DNA from: Tricholomella constricta
Lineage: Eukaryota > Basidiomycota > Agaricomycetes > Agaricales > Lyophyllaceae
DNA length: 64,000 nt
Direction of reading: 5' to 3'
NCBI GenBank assembly: GCA_013368375.1
Contig: JAACJP010000042.1
Span: forward strand, 1 to 64,000
The notes beneath the pieces were generated by a model. The model searched no databases, had not been told where the DNA came from, and saw only the letters and a list, made by a program, of their open reading frames with translations. Positions 8,701 through 17,854 of the stretch are shown piece by piece; positions within the stretch are counted from its first letter, which is position 1; each line of letters starts with the position of its first letter. The position numbers were made by a program, and so were the translations under genes.

Positions 8701-10026
8701 CTAACGCGTGCAGCGCACTTCATTCCCTGTACAGAGTCGATGACCGCGTCGGATCTCGCGTGGTTATTCGTCGATCGCATATTTCGCTACCACGGTCTCC
8801 CAGATTCCATCATCTCGGATCGTGGCACCCTTTTCGTTTCTAACTTTTGGAAAGAACTTACTTCGCGTCTCGACATCGACGCTCGTTTCTCCACAGCCTA
8901 TCACCCACGCACGGATGGCCTCACAGAGCGTACTAATCAGACTCTTGAGGGCTATCTGCGCGCGTACTGCTCGTACCAGCAGGACGATTGGGTTGATTAC
9001 CTTCCCCTGGCAGAATTCGTTTTCAACAACTCCGAAAACTCGTCAACAAAACATTCGCCATTCTACGCCAACTATGGTTTCCATCCTACCTTCACTCCTA
9101 AACTTTCTGAAGTCTCTACCGTCCCTGCTGCTGACGATTTAGCTCTACGTTTAGATCAAATCCATTCCGAACTACGCGCCGAACTTCAGTATTCTCAAGA
9201 TCGTCAAAAGAGAATATTCGACACCAAGGTCTTACCCTCTCCATCCTATTCTCCCGACCAACTGGTATGGCTACTTCGCCGTAACATTCGAACGACTAGG
9301 CCGTCGCTCAAATTGGATCATCGACGCCTCGGCCCTTTCCCAGTCGTTCGTCGTATCGGCTTGCAGACGTATCAGCTACGCCTCCCATCCTATCTCTCTC
9401 GACTCCATCCCGTGTTCCACACCTCCCTATTAGAACCCTATCAAGACCCTTCAGAATTCCATCCCCACTCCTCTCCTCGACCCTTCCAACTCGCCGACTC
9501 TACCCCATCCATTTCCAACATCCTCGACTCTCGCAAAATCGGTCATCGTTATGAATACTTCGTCCACTGGCACTCCCTTCCCGACTCAGAAAATTCCTGG
9601 ATCGCCCTCTCCGACATCCCTACCACCGCCAACGAACTTATCGATCGTTTCCACCGTCGTCACCCCCGAGCCCCGAGGCCTCATCCTATTACGTTACAAC
9701 AACACTTTTCTCTTATTACTGACAATTTACCTACTAGTTCCACTCACGACGCCCAAGATGTTCCATCGACCGAACTTCCCCTCTCTACGTCCGAGTCTCC
9801 CGTGTCGCACTTCGACGTAACTGGTGTTACGCCAGGAGCCGTGTCAACCTCTACCGCAGAACACTTGTCAATGAATTTAACCAAGTTTCCAGGTCGGCGT
9901 GGGCTTCGGGGTTCAGTTGACGCTCCAATGCCAAACACTGTGGCATGGAGGGAAATTCTGAGTCAGCGAGGATACATTGGTATGTTGTATCTACTTGCGG
10001 TAGGGAGGCTATCTCTCAAGTGTTGA
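5734..10026 (+). CDS. pol: Gypsy Pol polyprotein with chromodomain
   Basis: Read in the -1 frame of gag, open from 5734. Protease has VDSGASASCISD at about 5995-6030. RT follows, with YLDD at 7309-7320. RNase H has TDASDFALSG near 7750. Integrase has an HHCC finger (H-D-C-V-L-G-G-H ... CDTC, 8428-8550) and DDE residues in SMDF (about 8635), SDRG (about 8815) and TDGLTERTNQ (about 8912). A chromodomain (YEYFVHWHSLPDSENSW) lies at about 9550-9600 and should bind modified histone tails to guide insertion into heterochromatin. The last ~55 codons, after about 9860, are not pol but read-through into the flanking duplicated block. Confidence 0.9.
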   Translation, partial: SQVGKSLTGSPHEVQGLPDNDARTHLITPEPVVHSSRLDNGKWTRVSSFHAPRYNFPPDTNISSPDHFFISVSLHFPNHKSVKTFALVDSGASASCISDVFAKRHSLPRRVKDIPVPIIAVDNRPIASGLVSSDVVTQLTVDKHSECIALGVVAVPFPVILGLDWLRRHNPRIDWSNPDLSLDCCNLTPTYPITVPAKGFGLKPPSSMSTSIQACTITTAGLGFGLASAPMSSTPTLTPPPRPKTPSAPPYLNFLAKWTGYGRSSTDNPLPTPKPNISVTTPQRFLKYAKHAPVSLFRFHPTGSPVYVAATSSDSSNEVDDQVPTAPPPNDQYQHVPSKYMSWADTVFSPTEVNHLPPHRPYDISIELDEGKTPPFGSIYRLNQEEQKYLSEYLDDYLKKGFIRRSTSSAASPILFIRRKTGDLRLCVDYRGLNAITKKNRYPLPHVDDLLDRTQGCKLFTVIDLKNAFNLVRIREGDEWKTAFRTPLGLYEYLVMPFGLTNAPATFQAFIQDTLRDYIGVFCVVYLDDILIFSRNQEEHDHQVKLVLDRLRQARLFANAKKCEFDKTEVEYLGFLIGADGIKMNPKKLATIAEWPTPRNRRDIQSFLGFTNFYRRFVDHYAKIALPLNKLTHKNIPFDFTDSARSSFEQLKRAFTSYPVLRHFDPSKPSTLATDASDFALSGILQQPDESNRLHPVAYYSRKLSPAEINYDIHDKELLAIVDSFRDMRPWLMGTSVPISVVCDHKNLEYFMSSRLLNRRQARWSMFLSEFDFCLDWAPGTQNVADSPSRRPDFLPQKGDDVLEAQRKTILTSSHTKRIFPSSETDSSTSSSISALTTLAIDNSELLKRFRTAFQEDSEWREALLHGSTEFTAQDDMVFHNGRVFVPKSLRAEILYTRHDCVLGGHPGRTLTVKNILRDYSWPGIYTYVRRYVSACDTCNRIKIPRHKPYGLLQPLDIPERPWKSISMDFIVKLPNSHSYDSILVVCDRLTRAAHFIPCTESMTASDLAWLFVDRIFRYHGLPDSIISDRGTLFVSNFWKELTSRLDIDARFSTAYHPRTDGLTERTNQTLEGYLRAYCSYQQDDWVDYLPLAEFVFNNSENSSTKHSPFYANYGFHPTFTPKLSEVSTVPAADDLALRLDQIHSELRAELQYSQDRQKRIFDTKVLPSPSYSPDQLVWLLRRNIRTTRPSLKLDHRRLGPFPVVRRIGLQTYQLRLPSYLSRLHPVFHTSLLEPYQDPSEFHPHSSPRPFQLADSTPSISNILDSRKIGHRYEYFVHWHSLPDSENSWIALSDIPTTANELIDRFHRRHPRAPRPHPITLQQHFSLITDNLPTSSTHDAQDVPSTELPLSTSESPVSHFDVTGVTPGAVSTSTAEHLSMNLTKFPGRRGLRGSVDAPMPNTVAWREILSQRGYIGMLYLLAVGRLSLKC
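5743..5788 (+). promoter_or_regulatory. Gag-pol -1 ribosomal frameshift signal
   Basis: G GGA AAA at 5743-5749, read in the gag phase, fits the X XXY YYZ slippery pattern and lies three bases before the gag stop (5753-5755). Slipping back one base gives GGG AAA AGC and enters the pol frame, which is open from 5734. Six bases downstream, CCGGT (5756-5760) can pair with ACCGG (5784-5788), with possible inner CCC/GGG pairing, giving a stimulatory hairpin at the usual spacing. The phases and heptamer are seen directly; the hairpin's effect is inferred. Confidence 0.7.
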
Positions 10027-10232
10027 CGTATCATCGCAAGGTCGCGGTATGTGCACTACACGCACTCTCAAATCATGGGAGGCTTACTGCAGTCCGGGGC
10101 ATTTCAGTACCAACCCTCTCTGAGAAAAGCCAAGAGAAAAGCGTCGAATTTTTGAAAAGGAAGTTGGAAAGCAGAGCGACAAAGACCAAGTCAACGGTGT
10201 GTGGGCCCTTTTCTTTTGTGATGCGGGTACTC
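9861..10232 (+). repeat. 5' edge of F-box/histidine-kinase duplication (copy 1)
   Basis: From CACTTGTCAATG onward the sequence matches, with substitutions and small indels, the minus-strand sequence ending near 59288. The match continues through the F-box gene, its downstream region and the histidine-kinase remnant. The outer edge coincides with the break in the gypsy element. Confidence 0.75.
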
Positions 10233-12041
10233 ATGCCGTTGCAGGGCGATAATCGCGAAGGCGGTGGACTCGATATCATTTTTAGCAAACTCCTGCGCAC
10301 TAACAACCGGTGCAACAGTGCGCAAGTCCGCTCCGTCAACACGATGATCGCCCAAAGGACGGACAACATCGAAGCCATCGACCATGACATCTGTAGCATC
10401 CAGTTCAAGATCAACGAGTTGATGAACTCGAGGAGAGACCTCATGGACGCGCGATTACAGGAAAAAAAGGAGATCGGCCGTTGCAAATACATCCTGTCGC
10501 CTCTACGCCTCCTTCCCCCCGAACTCCTGAAAGAGATATTCAAGTACACAGTGACGGTGTGCCGTCCATCTCACCGCTCAGGATCACCACTCGCTTTGGC
10601 GCATGTCTGCTCGGCCTGGCGAGATGCGGTGTTTGGTTGTTCTGATTTCTGGAATGAACTCAAGCTTTTGGTTGCGCCGCACACTAAAGCGTCGCCGGGT
10701 GTCTTCAGTGAACGTGTAGCATCGTGGTATGGCCACTCCAACAGCTCTCGTCCATTACGGCTCTCCGTATGGATTGAAGGCACACCCAAGGACCACATTG
10801 TTCTCGCTGACCTCTGGCAAAGCATCATTGCCTTTTCACCCCGCTTGGTCAAGCTCTCCCTCGATTTCATGTTCAAGAACTATGACGCCCTCATTCCCTT
10901 CCTCTGCCTCCCACCTGACAGCTTTCCCGCCCTCGAGTCCCTCCGCCTCCTTGCATACCATACATACCCGATCCCAGAAGCAGATGAGCCAAACGACACC
11001 ACCCTGCTCCCCCCAGCAACTGTCTTCGCTGCTGCCCCATGCCTCCGCACCCTCTACCTCTCCATCCCCTCCCACCTCCTCGCCGACCCCACAAACCTCC
11101 TCCCCTGGGAACAGCTCACCCACCTCGAAATCAATGACATCATCACCTTCAGCACCTTCACCCACATACTCTTCCAACGCACACTCCACCTCCAGACCGC
11201 AATCTTCGCATGCATCAGCAGCTATCCCGAGCGTTTCGCCCCGGCCCCTCCACCGCCAATGATCCCCTCTACCCCGCAGACGTTCCCACACCTCAAGCAC
11301 CTGCGCCTCTCCGTGATGTTCATTGACCCGTTCGTAGGTATGCCCACTATGGTGGATGTCGTACCGCTGCTGCGGGTCCCAAACTTGCAGACGCTCGAGG
11401 TCAGCTCCGAACATGGCATGTTCCCGGCGTATGCGCTGCTGCCCCACCTGGCAGGACCAGGCGGCACCACGGAATGGAGGGCACTGAGCCTGAGGGAGGT
11501 CGTGTTGTGTCATGTTGAGCTGGAAGTGGCAGAGCTCGTTGGGTTCTTGGAGCGGTGTACAGGGGTGGAGAAACTCGGCTTGTTCGTGCCGATCGTGTCG
11601 CCGAATGAGATTTTGAGGCAGATGAAAGAGATGGGGCTATTTTCGTGCTTGAGGGAGTTTCAGTTTGTGTTCTCGCTGCAAGACGCGGAGGGGGAAGATA
11701 TGCGAGGGGTGGGGAAAGACTTTGGGGCGCTTGTTGCGGAGTGGACGAAGTGTGGTGGGGGCCGGAGACTGCGGAAGGCGGCGCTGTATGTGCTTTCGCC
11801 TCGTGACAAGTCGGACAAGGAGGTTTTGAGAGCCATGGGTGAAGATGTGAGGGCTGCTACGTTGCTCGTTGATGCGGAACATGACGCGGGTGCGCACGGC
11901 GACGACAGAGTGAGCGCACGCACGGCCCGGGAATCGGGACTCAATTTGAAGGTGGAGGAGATGGGCTCCTTTAGCCAAGTCAGAACGATGTTTGGGCTCC
12001 AAAAGGACAACCACTACGATGAGGATAATTATTTATCGTAG
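10233..12041 (+). CDS. F-box protein with LRR-like tail (copy 1)
   Basis: From the ATG at 10233 the product is 602 residues; the frame is open upstream to 9945, but this ATG (MPLQGDN) is shared with the paralogue. A heptad-rich coiled segment (residues about 15-75) precedes an F-box (LSPLRLLPPELLKEIFKYTV ... LALAHVCSAWRDAV, residues about 88-135), which recruits Skp1 of SCF ubiquitin ligases. The rest has irregular leucine-rich strands (HLEINDI, HLKHLRLSVMF, LQTLEVSS) and would bind the target. This architecture is greatly expanded in agarics. No intron is needed. A close paralogue lies at 57137-58948 in opposite orientation. The target is unknown. Confidence 0.85.
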   Translation: MPLQGDNREGGGLDIIFSKLLRTNNRCNSAQVRSVNTMIAQRTDNIEAIDHDICSIQFKINELMNSRRDLMDARLQEKKEIGRCKYILSPLRLLPPELLKEIFKYTVTVCRPSHRSGSPLALAHVCSAWRDAVFGCSDFWNELKLLVAPHTKASPGVFSERVASWYGHSNSSRPLRLSVWIEGTPKDHIVLADLWQSIIAFSPRLVKLSLDFMFKNYDALIPFLCLPPDSFPALESLRLLAYHTYPIPEADEPNDTTLLPPATVFAAAPCLRTLYLSIPSHLLADPTNLLPWEQLTHLEINDIITFSTFTHILFQRTLHLQTAIFACISSYPERFAPAPPPPMIPSTPQTFPHLKHLRLSVMFIDPFVGMPTMVDVVPLLRVPNLQTLEVSSEHGMFPAYALLPHLAGPGGTTEWRALSLREVVLCHVELEVAELVGFLERCTGVEKLGLFVPIVSPNEILRQMKEMGLFSCLREFQFVFSLQDAEGEDMRGVGKDFGALVAEWTKCGGGRRLRKAALYVLSPRDKSDKEVLRAMGEDVRAATLLVDAEHDAGAHGDDRVSARTARESGLNLKVEEMGSFSQVRTMFGLQKDNHYDEDNYLS

Positions 12042-12539
12042 GCAGGACCCAAGATCCTTTCCATCCTCCCCGCCGTGAGCTTAAATACACCACCTCAAGC
12101 ATGATACAACATTATGGAGATCAGAGCGCGTTGGCGTTCAATGTCGGATACAAGAAAGAAACTAGCTGTAGACGTCGATGGGTCCAAAGGTCAGTGCAAG
12201 GTCAAGAGCACTGATACTGCGCAAACACGTCGAAGCTCTAGGGCCGGGAAATCCTATTGAGATGACGACTACTACTGATAGGTGGCCATAGGTGGACATG
12301 TTGTCCATGCCATTCAGACTCATTCAGATCAGGGAAGTTTCACGTGCCAGTGTGTTGAACAACAACGACGATGTACTTCTGCTCGCTCTTGACCACGATG
12401 AGCACAACCGATTGCGGCAGCTATGACACCTTGGAGGCGATTCTCAAAAACCTCAATGAGTTCATTACGCGGGTCCCGCAGAATGCAGTCCCGCTGCTCC
12501 ATGTAACGACACGGATTCGAGGTCCTCCTGCCAATTAAT
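12042..12539 (+). repeat. Duplicated F-box 3' flank (copy 1)
   Basis: No independent gene supported. The stretch matches the region about 57136-56590 on the other strand, including a conserved GTGTCATAGCTGCCGCAAT-like core near 12415, so it belongs to the same duplication. Confidence 0.6.
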
Positions 12540-12960
12540 CCCAACCCCAGATCATCGCACCTCCCCTCCTCGGCCTCCTTAGCCCAGCCCCTCCCTCCCC
12601 GCCCTCGCCTCTCCCCATTTTCGATTCCGAGCCTGACGAGATCAAATTGTTGCGCTCAAAGAAGGTCCAGGAGCCCACGCCCCTCTACGAGCAGGCCCAC
12701 GGGCTCCAGCTACTCTGGTCCAGGGCGTCGCCTACGCCTGCAATGTACCCGTGGCTACCTCAGCCAGAAGATTACGGTTCCTGTCTGCCCGTGTCGGGCG
12801 AGATGCTGAATCTTACGCGATTGACGATATAATTCAGCTCACGATTGTTGTGGCTCCAGAAGATCGCGCGCGAGGCTGGGACGGGAGGGAAACTGGGCGT
12901 GCAGGGAGTCTAAACAACTCCACCCAATGTCCATGCAACAACTCCGCGATATTTTGGCGA
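12540..12960 (+). pseudogene. Group III histidine kinase remnant, HAMP region (copy 1)
   Basis: Scattered plus-strand segments match the HAMP-repeat sensor of Nik1/Os-1 type fungal histidine kinases: DEIKLLRSKKVQE near 12640, LPVSGEMLNLTR near 12787, QLTIVV near 12835 and AREAGTGGKLGVQGV near 12870. They lie in different frames with stops between, so this is a decayed fragment. The parent protein senses osmotic stress upstream of the Hog1 pathway; this piece cannot. The same remnant follows the second F-box gene, at 56590-56440 and 41050-40700. Confidence 0.6.
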
Positions 12961-13900
12961 GTAAGTGGTTTTCACTCAACGGGTGTCGTTTATCTCCCTC
13001 ATTCCAACATTAGATCATGGACAGCGATCGCCGATTCTTCCAGCCCACAACGTTAATGTCCATCCCTGAAAAGCAACGGGGTTCCCCAATTGTCTTATTT
13101 GGGCACGCCGTACCCTAGACGAGAATGAAGCCGTGTGGAAAAAACACGACATCATCGCAATGCCCGTGCTCAAAGACGGGTTTGGATGCAGCAGCCCGGT
13201 TATGGTTACGACGGCCTTGTCAATACTGAACACTGCGGAAGCGGTTCGTCGCCTAGACACCGTGAGGCCTAACTATGGTTTCGGAAGGCGTGCCCAGATA
13301 CAGCCCGACGTCGATACACTAGTCCTTCACGGGTTGCATGGACCAACGCTCTTTTCGTGCGATGCCGTCGTGGGTGTCGAGTCTCATAAGTTGAAAGCCT
13401 TGCAGAATTACTTTCGTCACCTCCATCATCAATCCTGACTCGGAAGTAACATGCGTCTCGAAGCCGTGCGTAAGCTGACATTCAAGACGACAACAGCAAG
13501 CCCTTCTGAGCTGGTTGCATTAGCTCCTTCTGCGAAGTGGGTCACGGCTTTTCATCAAGGGATACGATGGACAAAAGAGAAAAACTTACCTCGAGGTCCC
13601 TGATTTACAGCTTCTGAAAGTCCGCCGAAATGTAATGCAGCCGATCGAAGTGGAGGACCTAGAGCATTATCAGCATTGCCCGAGAGTCGTCGTCTAGAAG
13701 AGGCGACGTATCAAGGATACTTGGGGGGGATTGTGTGATCCCGGGCGTCGCTCATGGCCGCAGCTGACGGTAAGTACCGAGCAATCAAGGTTTCTTTTCG
13801 TCGTGCTCGAGTTTCGACACGTTTGACCACGCTGATACGCGTAGCGTTCATGAGAGCGCCTTTCAAACAGCGACGCGGACCTAGGAGATGTTTGCTCCTA
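12927..13900 (+). pseudogene. Remnant of small unknown gene (copy 1)
   Basis: MSMQQLRDILA (12927-12960) is followed by a good intron (12961-13013, GTAAGT...TTAG), then a frame that stops near 13071. Further on, 13650-13700 and 13754-13850 (MAAADGKYRAIKV) match the second exon of the homologous gene at 40546-40215. About 640 bp lying between these parts (13020-13650) are absent from the other copy. I do not recognise the product. Copy 1 has several stops in the joined frame and looks non-functional, or it has introns I cannot resolve. Confidence 0.35.
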
Positions 13901-14123
13901 CCTGAATCGTTGGCCTTAGAGCCAGGCTCGAGCGGCTTCTGCCATCGGACGACGGAAGCTTCCTCGAGTTTTCCGATGCAGATGGCCCGTCTTCAGGACA
14001 ACACCGTATCATCGCAGTCCCGGAGAAGCTTCGAGACCGTTATATTCCCTGGAACGATCAGCACAAGTGTCTGACGGGTGAACGAAATCCTTCCATTGGG
14101 TAGATGGCAGATGTAGGGGTTTT

Positions 14124-14197
14124 CGGTGGAAGGGGTCCGTGTCGGGGGAAGGGGCCCGTGTCGGTGGAAGGGGCCCGTGTTGGTGGAAGGGGCCCGT
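14124..14197. repeat. 19-bp minisatellite
   Basis: Nearly four tandem copies of CGGTGGAAGGGGCCCGTGT with single-base variants. Confidence 0.85.
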
Positions 14198-14383
14198 CCA
14201 CTATGATGGAGAAAATGCGCCACGTCAATCGTCGATTCTAAAGTGATGAATGAAAGATGTCGATGAATGATGGAAGAGGCCAGACGTGACTCGGACTCGG
14301 GACACAGTGGCGTGTGTGTGTGTGCTTCTGTTCGCCTGCGACTCGGACTCACACCGCAAGTCGTGACGTCGGGCACATCATGC

Positions 14384-14718
14384 GTAGATCAAGACAATCA
14401 TAACACGCAAATGGTGGGTGGCCGTCGATCTGATAAACTCAGAATCAGGCCAGACCAGTCAAGAACGCCGACGCCACCCATCAACAGTTTTCGAACATGA
14501 CGGTGAGAATGGAAGAGAATGACAGTGACTCACACGCAGGTATGTACATAGATCAAGGCGATTATAACACGCAAACGATCACGGTGGTTGGCCATCGATC
14601 TGATGAACTCAGAATCAGGCCTGAACAGTCAAGACGCCGACGCCACGCATCGACAGCTCGAACATGACTGTGTGAGCAACTGGCGGAATGGAAGAGAATG
14701 ACAGTGACTCACACGTAG
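14384..14718. repeat. Tandem duplication of about 165 bp
   Basis: 14384-14539 and 14548-14718 share long blocks such as GATGAACTCAGAATCAGGC and GAATGACAGTGACTCACAC, with small indels. No coding meaning is apparent. Confidence 0.8.
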
Positions 14719-15837
14719 AATCGCCCATATGTGTGTTAAATTCTTCACGAACTAGGATCAACGCCATACGAGCTTAGTAGGCCTTCCTTCCCAGTTATAA
14801 GTACGTCGTCGCCGCGAGACAGACCGAATGCGCCGTGACCACGTCGGGAATCCAGAATTCAAAGCAGAAGGCATCGAATCATTATGCTTGGCCGTGACAG
14901 CAGCTCGCCAGCCGAAAAACAGCGGGCTGACAATTCAGATTCAGATCCGTGCTCAAGCTTCAAGCTTCAAGGACGAGTGACCTTGCGAAAAGGGCTGTAG
15001 GACTTGAATTGGATACCGCGTGTGATCCCGTGCTGACAGTTGCATGCACAGACGCCCCCAGGCTAACCTCGTGAGATGACGGCATGCGATTCAGAAGCCA
15101 GCCAGCCCGCTAGACCCGCATCTTTCAGCTATTTATCAAGGGAGGAGCGAGAAGCGAGGAACAGACATTCGGCCCCGGTTGCTGCTGCTGTTGTTCTCAT
15201 GTCACCAGATGTCAATCCACCGTGGAGATGAGATCCGAGTCAACAACACGTCTAAAATCGTCGTTTGTGTCCGCCTGCCATCACCAATTAATTCGTCAGT
15301 TTCCCTATCCATCCATCCATCCATCCATCCCTGATCTAATCCCAACATTCCGTGGCACTCCAATGTCATTTCAATTCATCTATCGCACCACCAATTATAT
15401 CAATAACCCGCAGGCACCTTTATTACCATTACTACCACTACTTCCAAAGACAAAAAAGTGTAAGAAAGAAAAACATATAAAGTGCATATGGACAGCTATT
15501 GTACAAAGCAGCAGAGATGGATCGGGGTCGGTCGGTCGATTGGGTGATTGGTTGCGCTCGCATGTGCGGTTGAAGGTATGTATGTATGTCGGTATGTAGG
15601 TATGCATGTAGTAGGTAGAGAGAGAGTCGATTAAAAAGGAATCGTCATTATAACGGAGAGAGAGAGAGTGTGTGTGTGTGAGAAGGGGCGGAGGACACAT
15701 GAAAAAAGCGGTGGTAGCGGCGTGAATGTATGCGCGAGGCGGGGGAGGTGACAAACGAGGCGGCGGCGGTGGAAAGGAGGGGGAATGCTATAAACACAGA
15801 ACACAGAAGAAAAAGAGCGAGAGGGGGATTCAAAGAA
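14719..15837. other. Intergenic, no gene seen
   Basis: Contains an (ATCC)6 microsatellite at 15307-15330 and short GT and GA runs near 15655-15680. No supported reading frame or RNA gene. Confidence 0.5.
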
Positions 15838-17854
15838 TATGATACAGCAAAGCGGCCCGCGCAGCGCGCCTCAGAACATGCGCACGGCGGCCGACGCGTA
15901 ATCGCACCACGCAAGCCGGACTCGGACCGGACCCGGACCAGCGAGCACCAACGTCATTCATCAACCCACCTCCCCCACGACTGCCACCGAGATCCCCAAC
16001 AAACGACATGCCAAGCAAGGTCCCGCCGGACCGGGAGCGGAGACCGAAGCCCGTAAAGCGTAAACCGTAGACCGTAGACCGTAGACGGAGACGGCGTCGC
16101 AGTTCGCATATCCGCCATTCGCAAATCGCAGTTCCTCACAAGGGGCACCTGAGCGAGGACGATCCGCACCCAAATCCGCACCCAAATCCCAAATCCCAAA
16201 TCCCAAATCCCAAATCCAACTCTAGATCCGCACCTCGCACCCCGCACCCGCGCTCCGTCATCACGATCGACAGACAGATGCACAGACCGTACTGGGCCCC
16301 CACATCGGTCGGTCCCCTAGGATTGGCATCGCGTCGCGGGGGGCATATACATCCTCAGATGTCGATGGCGAGATGGAGATAAGGAGGCGAGGCGAGGCGC
16401 AACTGGGCCTAGAGCAGGAGGCATGACCGAACATGGGGTATGGATGGGCATGGGCAAAGGCATCCAAGACGCGGGGCGGAACGGAACGCAAGATCGAGTC
16501 ATCAAAGACGCCAGAACTGGGAGAAAGAAAGGAAAGAAGGCAAGAAAAGAGAGATGTAAAAGCATAGACGGGCAGCGGGGGGCGGGTTGGGGTGGGGGTG
16601 TCGATTAGGGAATAAAGATGAAGATGAAGATGGAGATGGAGATGTAAATGATGATGGAACGATGACGATCTGAAGAGAAGCGATGACAATGACTATAACA
16701 ATGACTATGGTGAGATGACGATGGGATGATGATGATGGATGATCTGATGTAGAAGCGTGACGGAGTGAAAGATCAAGAGACTAGAAACAACAAGCAAAGC
16801 GAGTGCGAGGTGCGAGGATATCGATCAAGCGACGGAGACGGCGATGGGGATGAGGATGAGGACCGGGAGGAAGACGGTGGGAGTGTGTATGCGTGGGTTG
16901 CAGTAGACGTGAACGTGAACATGGACATGGACAAGGAGATGGACATGGCATGAACGTGGGCGGGGCGCCGATCTAACGGGGAAAGAAAAAGTCATGATGA
17001 TCAGCAAGCGGTTCCGCGTAACGCGAGAGAAAGAGAAAGAAGAAGGAAGAGCACCAACAACCACGAAAAAACCCTAACCGCAGACGCACGAACATCGACG
17101 AAAGCAAAACCGTGAATGATCAGAAGGAGAATACAAAGATGAACACACGTGCACCCGTCAAAAAAAAGAAGACAGATGTTGCAGATGGACGGATGGGATA
17201 GCGAGGCGAGGCGAATACATAGCATAGCATAGCATGGAAACACGGAGTGTGCGATCGTGATATACGTAGTGGCGTGTGATGACAGATGGTAGATGTAGAT
17301 GGAGATGTAGATGGCGACGTAGAAGTGTGCGTGTGCGAGTGCGAGTGCGAGTGCGTGCGAAGCGGGATTACGCTGGCGATGACGCAATGCGCAGTGGGGT
17401 CAAAGTGAGTGGAGGAGAAGATGTCGACGAATATCAAAAAGAAAAAGAATAAGAAAAAGAATGCGCAGACGAAAGGAAAAACGACGCTCGACATCGCACT
17501 CCCCGCCTTGCAATAATAATAGCGCAAATAACGAAAACTAAAAGGAAAGAGAAAGGAAAAGGAAAAAATCCAACGCAACTCACCAAATACAACAAAAAAG
17601 ACAAAAACCGGTACCTGAACCGAGAACATGCGCCCCATCCCCCCCTCCCTCTCACCCACCCTCCTCTCCTCTTCTACACCAAGCCTCACCCCGCCTCCCA
17701 GTCCCGCTCTGCCCCTCCACCCCGCTCTGCCCCTCCACCCCGCTCTGCCCCTCCACCCCACTCCACCCCATCACCCAAACTAAACCCAACAACAAGCCAC
17801 GAAACCACCACTGGGCGTGCAAGGAGCAAAGGAGGAAGGCGGGGACCACCACGG
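15838..17854. repeat. Downstream flank of G-alpha gene, duplicated at 37.5-39.7 kb
   Basis: Read on the minus strand, this flank matches plus-strand sequence at 37530-39420 over several blocks: the segment around 17458-17520 matches 37765-37830, around 16970-17030 matches 38180-38240, and around 15840-16010 matches 39280-39420. It is low-complexity and purine-rich (GATGGA, GAAGAT runs) and holds no convincing gene. It may include a long 3' UTR or a non-coding transcript, but nothing in the sequence proves that. Confidence 0.6.

Larger units (their letters stand above)
4598..9860 (+). mobile_element. Ty3/gypsy chromovirus, 3' end missing
   Basis: Gag (4598-5755) and pol (from 5734) lie in different frames. 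Pol has protease, RT, RNase H, integrase with an HHCC zinc finger, and a chromodomain, in the order that defines chromoviruses. Near 9860 the sequence passes directly into a block also present at about 59288 (minus strand), with no 3' LTR between. The element is therefore truncated by the event that joined it to the duplicated F-box block. All catalytic motifs up to that point look intact. Confidence 0.88.

Noticed and set aside
10836..11513. 225-codon minus-strand frame inside the F-box gene
   Set aside because: Gly/Glu-rich antisense translation of leucine-rich coding sequence; the same shadow appears opposite F-box copy 2.
14384..14718. CRISPR-like or integron-like repeats
   Set aside because: Only two long imperfect copies, in a eukaryotic setting.
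17120..17761. 213-codon minus-strand frame downstream of G-alpha
   Set aside because: Built from simple repeats (GWRGRAG, SHSHSH); composition is non-protein-like and the copy at 37.5 kb does not preserve it.
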